64,000 bases of DNA, from assembly GCF_900103285.1 (NCBI RefSeq), contig NZ_FNGS01000002.1:474064-538063 (forward strand), given 5' to 3'. The notes below the pieces were generated by a model, which was not told where the DNA came from, did not search any database, and saw only the letters and a list, made by a program, of their open reading frames with translations. The stretch comes from Siphonobacter aquaeclarae. Its GTDB lineage: Bacteria; Bacteroidota; Bacteroidia; Cytophagales; Spirosomataceae. A program made the translations under genes and the position numbers. Shown here piece after piece: positions 17,131-25,542 of the stretch (positions are counted from its first letter, which is position 1; each line of letters opens with the position of its first letter).

Positions 17131-18351
17131 TTGCCTGTTAGTCATCAACCCGGAACACCGTTGCATTTCGATATCGTCATTACCGGCGGCGGCATGGCCG
17201 GGCTGAGTCTGGCGTGGCACCTGAGCCGCAGCCCGCTGCGTGATAAAAAAATCCTCCTCATCGACCGGGAGCCCAAAGACCGGAACGACCGCACCTGGGG
17301 TTTCTGGGAAGCGGGAGATGGTCCCTTCGAGTCTGTTCTCAGCCGGCAGTGGTCGTCCGTCTGGTTTCATGGTTCCGGCGGATTTTCCGCAAAGCTGGGA
17401 CTCGGCCCCTATCGGTATAAACTTCTCCGGGGTATTGATTTCTACCGGTTTGTCCGGGCTGAACTCGCTGCCTGCCCTTCGGTGGAATACTGCTGTTCTC
17501 CGATTCTCTCCATTACATCTTCTGCTTCCGTTGCTACTGTTACGACGGAAAAGGGAGTATTTACGGCCGACTGGTGCTTTGATAGTACCCACCTTCTTCA
17601 AGCCGTTCGCGGCGGAGATATTTCGTCCCATTCGCAGAATCTTCTCCAGCATTTCAAGGGATGGGTAATCCGGACAAAAGAACCTGCTTTTGACACCGAA
17701 ACGCCCGTCATGATGGACTTTCGTATTCCCCAGCAGGGAGAATGCCGGTTTGTTTACGTATTGCCTTACTCGGCCACGGAGGCGCTTATTGAGTTTACCC
17801 TGTTTACGGAGGCACTACTCGAAGAAAGCGCTTACCGGCAGGGACTGATGGACTACATCCGGAATTTTACCGGCATCCGGGAATTTGAGATCGTGGAAGA
17901 AGAGTTCGGCATTATCCCCATGACAGATGAGAAGACGTATGAGCAGCCTTCGCCCCGCGTTATCCGGATCGGCACAGCGGGCGGCTATACGCGGGCGAGC
18001 ACCGGGTATACCTTCACCCGGACGCAGAAGCGCCTGCAGCAATTGGTAGCAAACCTGAGCCGAAATTGGGAGAAATCGCCCGTGGAAAAGCTCCCCGCTC
18101 CCATCCCGCTCCGTTTCCGGTTTTACGATCAGGTATTTTTAAATGTCTTTTTACAGAAAAGATATGCAGCGGCTCCGGTATTTACCGACCTCTACCGAAA
18201 AAACCCCGCCGAAAGAATCTTTCGTTTTCTGGACGAAGAAACCGGCTTTCCGGAGGACCTTCGGGTACTTTACTCCGTAGCCATTTGGCCGTTTACCGTT
18301 GCCGCCGGTGCGGTCCTCTTCCGAAACATCTCGGAAAAGTTCAAGCGATGA
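17131..18351 (+). CDS. crtY: Lycopene cyclase family flavoprotein
   Basis: About 400 residues. It has an N-terminal FAD-binding DIVITGGGMAGLSLAWHLSR and the family-typical NDRTWGFWEAGDGPF. It also has an internal CRFVYVLPYSATEALIEFT and GTAGGYTRASTGYTFTRTQ, as in CrtY/CrtL cyclases that close the beta-ionone rings of carotenoids at the membrane. No ATG is available: the ATG at 17124 stops after five codons. The start is therefore TTG 17131 or, giving the usual N-terminus, TTG 17161. No other carotenoid gene is in the window. The next gene, metK, has its own promoter. Confidence 0.85.
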   Translation: MPVSHQPGTPLHFDIVITGGGMAGLSLAWHLSRSPLRDKKILLIDREPKDRNDRTWGFWEAGDGPFESVLSRQWSSVWFHGSGGFSAKLGLGPYRYKLLRGIDFYRFVRAELAACPSVEYCCSPILSITSSASVATVTTEKGVFTADWCFDSTHLLQAVRGGDISSHSQNLLQHFKGWVIRTKEPAFDTETPVMMDFRIPQQGECRFVYVLPYSATEALIEFTLFTEALLEESAYRQGLMDYIRNFTGIREFEIVEEEFGIIPMTDEKTYEQPSPRVIRIGTAGGYTRASTGYTFTRTQKRLQQLVANLSRNWEKSPVEKLPAPIPLRFRFYDQVFLNVFLQKRYAAAPVFTDLYRKNPAERIFRFLDEETGFPEDLRVLYSVAIWPFTVAAGAVLFRNISEKFKR

Positions 18352-18360
18352 CCTGCCGGA

Positions 18361-18392
18361 TTTGGTGAATTTGGGGGGAATGTACAATTTTG
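18361..18392 (+). promoter_or_regulatory. Putative metK promoter
   Basis: TTTG at 18361-18364 and a TACAATTTTG at 18383-18392, 18 bases apart, resemble the Bacteroidota -33/-7 pair, though the -7 has two extra bases. It would produce a leader of about 180 bases. Confidence 0.45.
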
Positions 18393-18394
18393 CA

Positions 18395-18578
18395 GGAGTA
18401 TCCAGAGGCTCCGGTAAGGGCACCAACCGAGTTTAGAACGCTACGGTGGTTTGACGATACGGGCTTTTCACCTGACAATCAGGATATTGAAAAGTCAAAA
18501 CACGTTCGAAACCTTCCCACTTGCCCGGATTGCGAGAAATCGTTTATTCGTAATTCCCAACATCAATTTTTAAGGAAA
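18395..18578 (+). promoter_or_regulatory. Structured 5' leader of metK, riboswitch candidate of unassigned class
   Basis: A closing helix GTATC (18398-18402) / GATAC (18456-18460) encloses a hairpin formed by ACC-A-CCG (18422-18429) with CGGTGGT (18444-18450). A second, longer hairpin follows: CTTTTC (18464-18469) and CCTGA (18471-18475) pair with TCAGG (18479-18483) and GAAAAG (18489-18494). The opening TATCCAGAGG is like the start of SAM-I aptamers, but the GGAGGGA and GGCAACC core is missing. The pairings were found by eye. Control of a SAM synthetase makes SAM sensing the first guess. Confidence 0.45.
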
Positions 18579-19835
18579 ATGCCTTATTTGTTCACTTCAG
18601 AATCTGTATCCGAAGGACATCCCGACAAAGTTGCCGATCAGATCTCAGACGCCCTTATCGATAATTTCCTGGCTTTCGATCCCCAGTCGAAAGTAGCGTG
18701 TGAAACCCTCGTCACAACCGGGCAGGTAATCCTGGCCGGGGAAGTCAAATCAAGCACCTATCTTGACGTTCAGAGCATTGCCCGCGAGGTTATCCGGAAA
18801 ATCGGATATACCAAGTCGGAATATATGTTTGAAGCGCATTCCTGCGGTGTTCTTTCCGCTATTCACGAACAATCCGCCGATATCAACCAGGGTGTTGACC
18901 GGTCGAGCCCCGAAGAACAGGGCGCCGGCGACCAGGGTATGATGTTCGGGTATGCAACGAAGGAGACGGAAAATTACATGCCGCTCGCCCTCGACCTGGC
19001 ACACAAAATCCTGAAAGAGCTGAGCGAAATCCGGAACTACGAAGCGGAACTCCTGCCCTACCTCCGTCCGGATGCGAAGTCGCAGGTAACCATCGAATAC
19101 AGCGACGACAACGTTCCCCAGCGCATTGATACCATTGTCGTTTCCACACAGCACGATGATTTTGCTGCGGATGAAATCATGCTGGCGAAGATTCGTGAGG
19201 ACATCGTCAACATTGTCATTCCCCGCGTCAAGGCCAAAGTGAAGCCTGAGCTTCAAAAGCTGTTTGACGGAACGATCACGTACCACATCAACCCGACCGG
19301 CAAATTTGTCATCGGTGGCCCGCACGGCGATACCGGTCTGACCGGACGCAAGATTATCGTCGATACCTACGGCGGCAAGGGCGCGCACGGCGGTGGTGCT
19401 TTCTCCGGAAAAGATCCCTCGAAAGTAGACCGCTCAGCTGCCTATGCCACGCGTCACATTGCCAAGAACCTGGTCGCTGCCGGCGTGGCAGACGAGATCC
19501 TGGTTCAGGTTTCCTACGCAATCGGCGTGGCAGAGCCCTGCGGCTTGTACGTCAATACGTACGGCACGTCGAAAGTTGGCCTGACGGATGGCGAAATCGC
19601 GCAGAAAGTAGGTCAGATCTTCGATATGCGCCCGTACTTCATCGAGCAACGCCTCAAGCTTCGTAACCCGATCTATTCGGAAACCGCTGCCTACGGACAC
19701 ATGGGCCGTGAGCACCAGGTGGTAACGAAGACGTTCCGCTCTCCGGACGGCGCCGTGGTCGAGAAGGAAGTAGAACTGTTCACCTGGGAGAAACTTGACT
19801 ACGCAGACCGCGTGAAAGCGGCCTTTGGTCTCTGA
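18579..19835 (+). CDS. metK: S-adenosylmethionine synthetase
   Basis: 418 residues. It condenses methionine and ATP to SAM. The motifs are the N-terminal [23 protein letters not shown]-binding [12 protein letters not shown], the P-loop-like [20 protein letters not shown], then [19 protein letters not shown]. The open frame runs upstream to 18390 without a stop, but the leader has no plausible start and the homologous N-terminus begins at [15 protein letters not shown]. The gene is followed by a strong terminator. Confidence 0.97.
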   Translation: MPYLFTSESVSEGHPDKVADQISDALIDNFLAFDPQSKVACETLVTTGQVILAGEVKSSTYLDVQSIAREVIRKIGYTKSEYMFEAHSCGVLSAIHEQSADINQGVDRSSPEEQGAGDQGMMFGYATKETENYMPLALDLAHKILKELSEIRNYEAELLPYLRPDAKSQVTIEYSDDNVPQRIDTIVVSTQHDDFAADEIMLAKIREDIVNIVIPRVKAKVKPELQKLFDGTITYHINPTGKFVIGGPHGDTGLTGRKIIVDTYGGKGAHGGGAFSGKDPSKVDRSAAYATRHIAKNLVAAGVADEILVQVSYAIGVAEPCGLYVNTYGTSKVGLTDGEIAQKVGQIFDMRPYFIEQRLKLRNPIYSETAAYGHMGREHQVVTKTFRSPDGAVVEKEVELFTWEKLDYADRVKAAFGL

Positions 19836-19855
19836 TCCTGACTTTCCCTGAAAAG

Positions 19856-19884
19856 GCTGCTCTGTTTGACAGAGCAGCTTTTTT
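19856..19884 (+). terminator. Terminator after metK
   Basis: GCTGCTCTG (19856-19864) pairs with CAGAGCAGC (19870-19878) around TTTGA, then six T. Confidence 0.92.
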
Positions 19885-19949
19885 GTTTCCGGCGATAAAA
19901 TCTACGGGAGGGCCTTCTATCTTTAGCGGCATTGTTCAACCCGGATCAG

Positions 19950-22031
19950 ATGGAAGAAGAGTCCCTTCGCCGCCTTCAGGACGAAGTAGAGCGGCTATCC
20001 CGCCAATTGACGGACGCCCAGCAGCAGCTGCAGGATGTTCGGCGGCAACTACATGCATTAGCCGGCCGGCCTTCCGGTGTACCAATACCACCTCCCGCGC
20101 CCGCGCCAAAGCCGGCGCCAATACCTCCGAGACCCATCGCCAAAGCCCCAACCGAAGCCTACATCGGTGGGAACTTGCTCAGCAAAGTTGGCATCGCCGC
20201 ACTGGTCATTGGAATGGCCATTTTCGTCAAGTATGCGTTTGACAACGATCTGATAGGACCATGGGGCCGCTTGCTGATGGGCTGGGGAATAGGCTGTGGT
20301 CTGGTAGCCCTGGCACTCTTCCTGAAACCCCGCTACCTGACCTATAGCGCTGTACTGCTGAGCGGAGGCGTGGCTACGGTGTATTTTACGACATACGCTT
20401 CGTTTTATTTCTATCATTTCGTCCCGTCGCCGGTTGCATTTGCTGTCATGGTCGCGACGACCCTTGTCACTGTCTGGCTGGCTACCTTGTATGATGTGGA
20501 GTGGATTGGCCTTTTCGGGCTTGTCGGCGCCTATGCCGTACCTTTTCTGGTCGGCGGAAACGGCGCACCGTGGGGACTTTTCACCTACATGACGATTTTG
20601 AATACCGGCGTTCTGGTACTTTCATACCGAAAAGACTGGCGGAAAATGAACCTGTTTGCCTTTCTGGTGACGTGGACCATTTTCGTAGCCTTTGTGCTGG
20701 ATAGCAGTCGGCCGGGGTACTTTTGGACCAGCCTGGTCTTTGGAAGCATCTTCTTTCTGATGCTGTATGCCGCCCTGCTCATTCACGACACAGCCGCAAA
20801 CTCCCGGCAGGCCGTTCTGATCATTCTCAATGCGCTGGTATTTCTTGTCGCCGGGCGGATTGTCCTGAAAGAAAATCCGGATTGGATACTCTTTCTCGCC
20901 GCCAATGCGGGGATACATGCAGGCGTGGCCTGGTGGCTGCGAGTACGGAATCGTTCGTTGTCGCTCACGGCCTGGTCCCTTTGCATTGTCTCCGGAATTG
21001 TTCTGGAAGAGGCCGCTGTAGGCCCCTCATTCCTGCTCCTGACCGGCATGGCAGGAGCCTGGGCATTCTACCTGACCGGATTGCAGCGAAGCATGCTTTT
21101 TCTGGTACGCTGGGGTATCGTACTGGCAGTTCTTTCGGTGCTGGTACTGTTCCGTGATTTATCCCTGCAGGCGGTTGATCATCAGGTAACAGCCTATATG
21201 AATTCTGTTTTTGTCAAACGCTTCGTGGCACTGACGTTGCTGGGCGGTATGGTATGGGCAGGCTTTTATCGTTTTCACGACCGGCGTTCTGCTTCCTGGC
21301 TCGGCGCATTGCTGTTTCTGGCCGCCTATCCCGCCGGATGGATGGAATGCTACCTGCATGGTCTGGCCGGCTCTTCATCCTTTACCCTCTTCACAGGCAC
21401 GTATCTCGGCATTTCACTGCTGTTGATTGCACGGGACGCAGGGCCGGTCTGGCGGGCGATCGGCCTGGTACTGAGCGTTGTACTCTGGCTGTATCTACTG
21501 GCTGATCAGCCGTTTAGCCATCTCCGAACCCTCCGACTGGCACATCCGGATACATCCGGTGCGCTCCGGTATGCGTTGTATGCGGCCGTTGCGCTGGCCA
21601 CGGCCGGGTGTTTTCTGGTGATGCGAAAAGCCTCTTCACAGCGCGTCCGGCAGGCCGCCGTCTACCTTCCGCTGGCGGCTGCCTGGTACCTGGGCAGCGA
21701 AGAGCTCGTCTCGCTTTTTGTCGGGACAGACAAAACCGCTGCCGCCGATCACTACCAACAGGCGTATCACGCCGGATGGAGCGTATTGTGGGGTGTTTAT
21801 TCGTTTGTGCTGGTGGGTATAGGCTTCGGACGGCAATGGAAGCCTTTCCGGCTGGCGGGAATCACTCTGTTTGGCATCGTGGTGGCCAAACTGCTGCTGT
21901 ATGACCTGAGCGGGCTGTCTTCCGGCGGCAAGATTGTGGTCTTCCTGAGCGTGGGGGTATTGTTGCTGCTGGCGTCGTTTCTCTATCAGAAATTTCGCCT
22001 GCCAGAGGAGAAAAAGGAAGCAAATGACTGA
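19950..22031 (+). CDS. DUF2339 polytopic membrane protein
   Basis: 693 residues from ATG 19950; the frame is open from a TTG at 19932. An N-terminal coiled coil (about 1-40) and a Pro-rich linker (PPPAPAPKPAPIPPRP) are followed by some 20 hydrophobic segments, beginning with the family hallmark GGNLLSKVGIAALVIGMAIF. That is the DUF2339 architecture. Function is unknown; the fold suggests an inner-membrane protein with no evident catalytic residues. A TATCTTTA box at 19918-19925 supports the ATG. It is convergent with lepB, with a hairpin overlapping its stop codon. Confidence 0.88.
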   Translation: MEEESLRRLQDEVERLSRQLTDAQQQLQDVRRQLHALAGRPSGVPIPPPAPAPKPAPIPPRPIAKAPTEAYIGGNLLSKVGIAALVIGMAIFVKYAFDNDLIGPWGRLLMGWGIGCGLVALALFLKPRYLTYSAVLLSGGVATVYFTTYASFYFYHFVPSPVAFAVMVATTLVTVWLATLYDVEWIGLFGLVGAYAVPFLVGGNGAPWGLFTYMTILNTGVLVLSYRKDWRKMNLFAFLVTWTIFVAFVLDSSRPGYFWTSLVFGSIFFLMLYAALLIHDTAANSRQAVLIILNALVFLVAGRIVLKENPDWILFLAANAGIHAGVAWWLRVRNRSLSLTAWSLCIVSGIVLEEAAVGPSFLLLTGMAGAWAFYLTGLQRSMLFLVRWGIVLAVLSVLVLFRDLSLQAVDHQVTAYMNSVFVKRFVALTLLGGMVWAGFYRFHDRRSASWLGALLFLAAYPAGWMECYLHGLAGSSSFTLFTGTYLGISLLLIARDAGPVWRAIGLVLSVVLWLYLLADQPFSHLRTLRLAHPDTSGALRYALYAAVALATAGCFLVMRKASSQRVRQAAVYLPLAAAWYLGSEELVSLFVGTDKTAAADHYQQAYHAGWSVLWGVYSFVLVGIGFGRQWKPFRLAGITLFGIVVAKLLLYDLSGLSSGGKIVVFLSVGVLLLLASFLYQKFRLPEEKKEAND

Positions 22032-22056
22032 GGCGCGGGCTTCGCCCGCGCCTCAG
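22028..22056. terminator. GC-rich UUCG hairpin between convergent genes
   Basis: A perfect 13 bp palindrome (CTGAGGCGCGGGC, loop TTC, complement) overlaps the stop of the DUF2339 gene and ends five bases before the lepB stop. It has no T tail, so it is either a factor-assisted terminator or a REP-like element related to 2610-2640. Confidence 0.6.
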
Positions 22057-22060
22057 TTCC

Positions 22061-23203
22061 CTACCGGATAGGCCGGAACAGCCGGCTCCACCGAACCGTA
22101 TGCCAGCTATCTCCTGGAACCGGGTCGAGTGACATCCACACAAACACCGCTTTTCCGACGACGTGGTCTTCCGGAACAAACCCCCAATACCGGGAGTCGT
22201 CGGAATTATGCCGGTTGTCCCCCATCATGAAATAATAATCCTGCGTAAAGGTGTAGGAAACGAGGTCTTTTCCATTGATTTTAAGCCGATTACCGGACAC
22301 CTCGACGTCTTTCTGATGTTCGTACCGACGGATAACCGGACCGTAAACCGCCATTGTCCGCGCATTGACGGGAATAGTCATTCCTTTTTTGGGTACCAGC
22401 AGCGGGCCGAAGTTATCGCGGTTCCAGGCATATGCCGGAGTGCCGTAGATGCCCGGTTCCGCGCGACCGGGTTCTTCCGTCATCGGTTCGAGACGCTGTA
22501 CCCAATCCTGGCTTTTCAGGTCGTCCGCCACTTCCCGCGTGGTCAAAATCTGATAGCCGATTTTGTGAACGGCTCCGGTCGAATCCTGCTCTTCCACCGG
22601 CTGCCAGTTGATAAACGGGCCTTCCTTGGAAGCAAAGTCATTCACAATACCGTATTTCCGGAAAAAGCGATCATCCAGTTCTTCCGTCGTACGCAGCAAA
22701 TAACTGGTCTGCGCGCCGGCTGGAGGCGCCATCTCCTTTCCGTTTACGAAAACATGTTCGCGGCGAATCTCAACTACATCCCCCGGCGTGCCGATGCACC
22801 GTTTGATGAGGTACGTCCGGAGATCCATCGGGTAATCCGGTTCGCCGGGTTTCGGAGGAGGAAAGTTAAAGACGACAACATCTCCGGAACGAACATGCGT
22901 AAAGCCCGGCAGCCGGTAAGTCGGCAACTGGATCAGATCGGTGTAGGATGGAATATTCGTACCCCAGATTTTCTGGTGCGTCAGCGGAACCTGCAGGGGC
23001 GTCTGTGGTGTGCGGATTCCGTAATGTAGTTTGCTCACAAATAAAAAATCCCCCACCATAAGCGAATGCTCCATAGAGGGGGTCGGAATGGCAAATGCTT
23101 CCAGGGTCAGGAAACGAATGAGCGTCGCGGCTACAACCGCAAAAGCGAGGGAGTGAAACCACTCGCGAACGGGAGAGCGGCGGGTCTTTTTTCGACTGAA
23201 CAT
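22061..23203 (-). CDS. lepB: Signal peptidase I
   Basis: 380 residues from ATG 23203. It cleaves signal peptides at the periplasmic face of the inner membrane. One N-terminal membrane segment (FHSLAFAVVAATLIRFL) leads into the catalytic Ser in IPTPSMEHSLMVGDFLFVSK, and the general-base Lys is in YLIKRCIGTPGD. The C-terminal MMGDNRHNSDDSRYWGFVP is conserved. A long insert between the Lys box and this motif is usual in Bacteroidota. The frame extends to a TTG at 23233, but that TTG is part of a -7 box, so ATG 23203 is preferred. Confidence 0.94.
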   Translation of the reverse strand: MFSRKKTRRSPVREWFHSLAFAVVAATLIRFLTLEAFAIPTPSMEHSLMVGDFLFVSKLHYGIRTPQTPLQVPLTHQKIWGTNIPSYTDLIQLPTYRLPGFTHVRSGDVVVFNFPPPKPGEPDYPMDLRTYLIKRCIGTPGDVVEIRREHVFVNGKEMAPPAGAQTSYLLRTTEELDDRFFRKYGIVNDFASKEGPFINWQPVEEQDSTGAVHKIGYQILTTREVADDLKSQDWVQRLEPMTEEPGRAEPGIYGTPAYAWNRDNFGPLLVPKKGMTIPVNARTMAVYGPVIRRYEHQKDVEVSGNRLKINGKDLVSYTFTQDYYFMMGDNRHNSDDSRYWGFVPEDHVVGKAVFVWMSLDPVPGDSWHTVRWSRLFRPIR

Positions 23204-23229
23204 AGGCTTGATCGCTTGGAATGATGCGT

Positions 23230-23237
23230 CCAAACTA
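23230..23237 (-). promoter_or_regulatory. Possible -7 box of lepB
   Basis: TAGTTTGG on the minus strand, 27 bases before ATG 23203, is close to TAnnTTTG. Confidence 0.4.
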
Positions 23238-23266
23238 GCCGGTAACCCGCCTGACTCCGAGGGCTT

Positions 23267-23683
23267 TTACACAGACGGCATCTTACTCATGTCCATGTGC
23301 AGGACGTTCCAGCGATGCCCGTCCGGATCTACAAAACCGCCTCCGTACATCCATCCCTGATCGGAAGGCTTTCCATAGACGGTGCCTCCGGCGGCTTCCG
23401 CTTTGCGGAGGACTTCATCCACTTCTTCCCGGCTGGAGGCGTCGAACGATATCAGTATTTCATTGCCTTTTGTTGTGTCCGCTACGGCATTGCCGCAGAA
23501 TCCGGCAAAGGCCGCTTCTTCGAACAGCATCAGTACGATTCCCTTGTTACCGAGGAGAAGGCTGGCGGAATCGGGCCGGTCGCCGTAATGCGCATTAAAC
23601 GTGAATCCAAGCGCGGAGAAAAACGCTTTCGCCCGCGCGACGTCTTTCACAGGGAGATTAATCCAGAAGTCAGTAGCAGCCAT
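23267..23683 (-). CDS. VOC (glyoxalase/bleomycin-resistance) family protein
   Basis: 138 residues from ATG 23683 (MAATDFWINLPVKDVARAKA). The two beta-alpha-beta-beta-beta units of the VOC fold are apparent: the first INLPVKDVARAKAFFSALGF, the second ISFDASSREEVDEVLRKAEA, then GGFVDPDGHRWNVLHMD. The latter carries the usual second-module end. Metal ligands are not clearly conserved, so neither glyoxalase nor dioxygenase activity can be assigned. The open frame upstream to 23788 has no supporting signal. Confidence 0.85.
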   Translation of the reverse strand: MAATDFWINLPVKDVARAKAFFSALGFTFNAHYGDRPDSASLLLGNKGIVLMLFEEAAFAGFCGNAVADTTKGNEILISFDASSREEVDEVLRKAEAAGGTVYGKPSDQGWMYGGGFVDPDGHRWNVLHMDMSKMPSV

Positions 23684-24077
23684 TGTATCAGAAAGAGAGA
23701 AGGTTCGGAACGAATATACAGCATATCTGCAATCCGTCTTTGCTCTCTTCAGGAAAGGGACGGGCGAATAGATCCTTCCTGCTGTCACCCAAATGCGCCG
23801 GAAAATCGACTCACCGTATTTAGCCTTTCTCCTCTGCTGTTTTTGGAGGCAGAATATAGATAAGATTCCCTACCTAAAATGACAAGATTTCCCCCCCTGG
23901 CGTCCGGATGCGTTTCCGATATTCGCTCTGTTTCGACCATTGCCCCCCGCTTTTGTGCAGTTACTCGAATGGCCGCGGCCTACATACCAAAAAATAAGTA
24001 GGTTTCCCATGCATTGTGATCCGCAAAGCTCACATGATTAACACAATTCGATTGTTCACTCTTAATTCTATCTCTTC
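23684..24077. other. Divergent intergenic region, no gene seen
   Basis: 394 bases between the VOC gene (minus) and a secreted protein (plus). It is AT-richer than the surroundings, with a run of eight C near 23891 and a TTG...TATC pair just before 24078 that might be a promoter. No open frame, repeat array or clear RNA structure was recognised. Confidence 0.4.
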
Positions 24078-25439
24078 ATGCGATTTCTTTACCTCGCACT
24101 CGGCTGTCTCGCGCTGCCGCTGGTGGCATCTGCCCAATCCAAAATCAAAGATGGTACTGTTTCCGGCAGCGGGTCGCTGCCCAACAGTGCGGCAATCCTG
24201 GAATTAGAGAGCTCGAATAAAGGGCTTCTCTACCCGCGCGTCGCGCTGTCTTCCAACACAACGACCTGGTCTCTGACCGGCAGCCCGATCGCCGGCATGG
24301 CCGTTTACAATACCAATTCAGCGCTTTCAAGCGTCAATACGGCCTATCCTGCACTGGCGGGCGGTATTGGTATCTATTACTGGGACGGTACCGGCTGGGT
24401 GGGAACAAAACCTTCCGCCGGCGGCGACTTCTGGAGCCTTACCGGTAATGCCGGAACGGACCCGCTTGTCAATTTCCTCGGAACAACCGACACCAAACCC
24501 CTTCGTTTCAAAGCTGGCAACGTGTATTCCGGTTACATCGGTCTTTCTTCTTACCCCGGTGGCGGCAGCCAGGATCTGAACACGGCATTCGGCTATGGAG
24601 CAGGCGGCGACGTTGTCAACCGCATGACGACAACCGGCGCTTTCCGGAAAATGACCGCTGTCGGACATATGGCACTTGGCGGCGCAACGCTGGCTGCCGG
24701 AGCCAATCTGACAGAAAATACGGCCATCGGGTTTGAAGCCGGTAAGGCTCTTGCCGGAACGAGCCATCGGAACACGCTGGTCGGCTCGATTGCGGGCGGC
24801 GGAATAAGTCAGGGTACGTTGAATACCCTCGTCGGCCAGGCCGCGATGGCCAGTGCTACCGGAGGAGACGGAAACGTATTCGTCGGTCAGGGTACCGGCT
24901 CGGTTTCCACGGGACCATTCAGCAACAACACCTACATCGGTACCCAGGCAGGGCTAAACAGCGGCGGAAGCGGGAATATCCACATCGGGTACAATGCCGG
25001 TTATAATAACGCCGCCAGCAACCGGCTGATGATTGACAATTCCCAGACGAATACCCCGCTGATTGACGGCGATATGGCCAATCGCGTTCTGACTGTCAAT
25101 AATTCCCTGGTAATACGCGGCTCGTTCACATCACCCATCAAGAGTGTTACGGCCGATTATACCCTGACGGAAACCGACTATACGGTCGTGTGTCGTCAAA
25201 CGTCTGCGATCACCATCAGTTTGCCGGACCCCGCCACATGCGCCGGCCGGATGTACTATATCATTAATAACGGAACCGTTTCAGTCAACACCAACTATTC
25301 CTTTGAAGTAGCAACCGGTGTTACCCAGAACTTCATCCCGAGAGCATTGCAGGGAATCAGCAGTCCGAATCCCAATTTCGGACAGAAGTACCTGCTGCAA
25401 AGCGACGGGACACAATGGGTGCTGATTTCTTTGGGGTAG
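24078..25439 (+). CDS. Secreted repeat protein of tail-fibre/adhesin type
   Basis: 453 residues with signal peptide MRFLYLALGCLALPLVASAQ. The middle (about residues 165-320) contains at least eight imperfect repeats of the form N-x-hydrophobic-x-G-x-x-A-G: NTAFGYGAG, MTAVGHMALG, NTAIGFEAG, NTLVGSIAG, NTLVGQAAM, NVFVGQGTG, NTYIGTQAG, NIHIGYNAG. Such repeats are seen in proteins related to phage tail fibres and trimeric adhesins, and they probably form a beta-roll or coil. The C-terminal part (YTLTETDYTVVCRQ, SLPDPATCAGRMYYI) resembles receptor-binding tail-fibre ends. No T9SS sorting domain is seen. The following gene is 103 bases downstream, probably co-transcribed. Confidence 0.8.
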   Translation: MRFLYLALGCLALPLVASAQSKIKDGTVSGSGSLPNSAAILELESSNKGLLYPRVALSSNTTTWSLTGSPIAGMAVYNTNSALSSVNTAYPALAGGIGIYYWDGTGWVGTKPSAGGDFWSLTGNAGTDPLVNFLGTTDTKPLRFKAGNVYSGYIGLSSYPGGGSQDLNTAFGYGAGGDVVNRMTTTGAFRKMTAVGHMALGGATLAAGANLTENTAIGFEAGKALAGTSHRNTLVGSIAGGGISQGTLNTLVGQAAMASATGGDGNVFVGQGTGSVSTGPFSNNTYIGTQAGLNSGGSGNIHIGYNAGYNNAASNRLMIDNSQTNTPLIDGDMANRVLTVNNSLVIRGSFTSPIKSVTADYTLTETDYTVVCRQTSAITISLPDPATCAGRMYYIINNGTVSVNTNYSFEVATGVTQNFIPRALQGISSPNPNFGQKYLLQSDGTQWVLISLG

Positions 25440-25542
25440 GAAGATCGGCGACCTCAAATCTGCTTTCCATTTGAGGCGATAATCCGTGTTTTTATGTGTG
25501 AAGGACGTTAAATCAACACAAATGATAACAGCTATAATTGGC

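Noticed and set aside
18395-18460. Canonical SAM-I or SAM-II riboswitch
   Set aside because: The invariant core segments I remember for both classes are absent; kept only as an unassigned structured leader.
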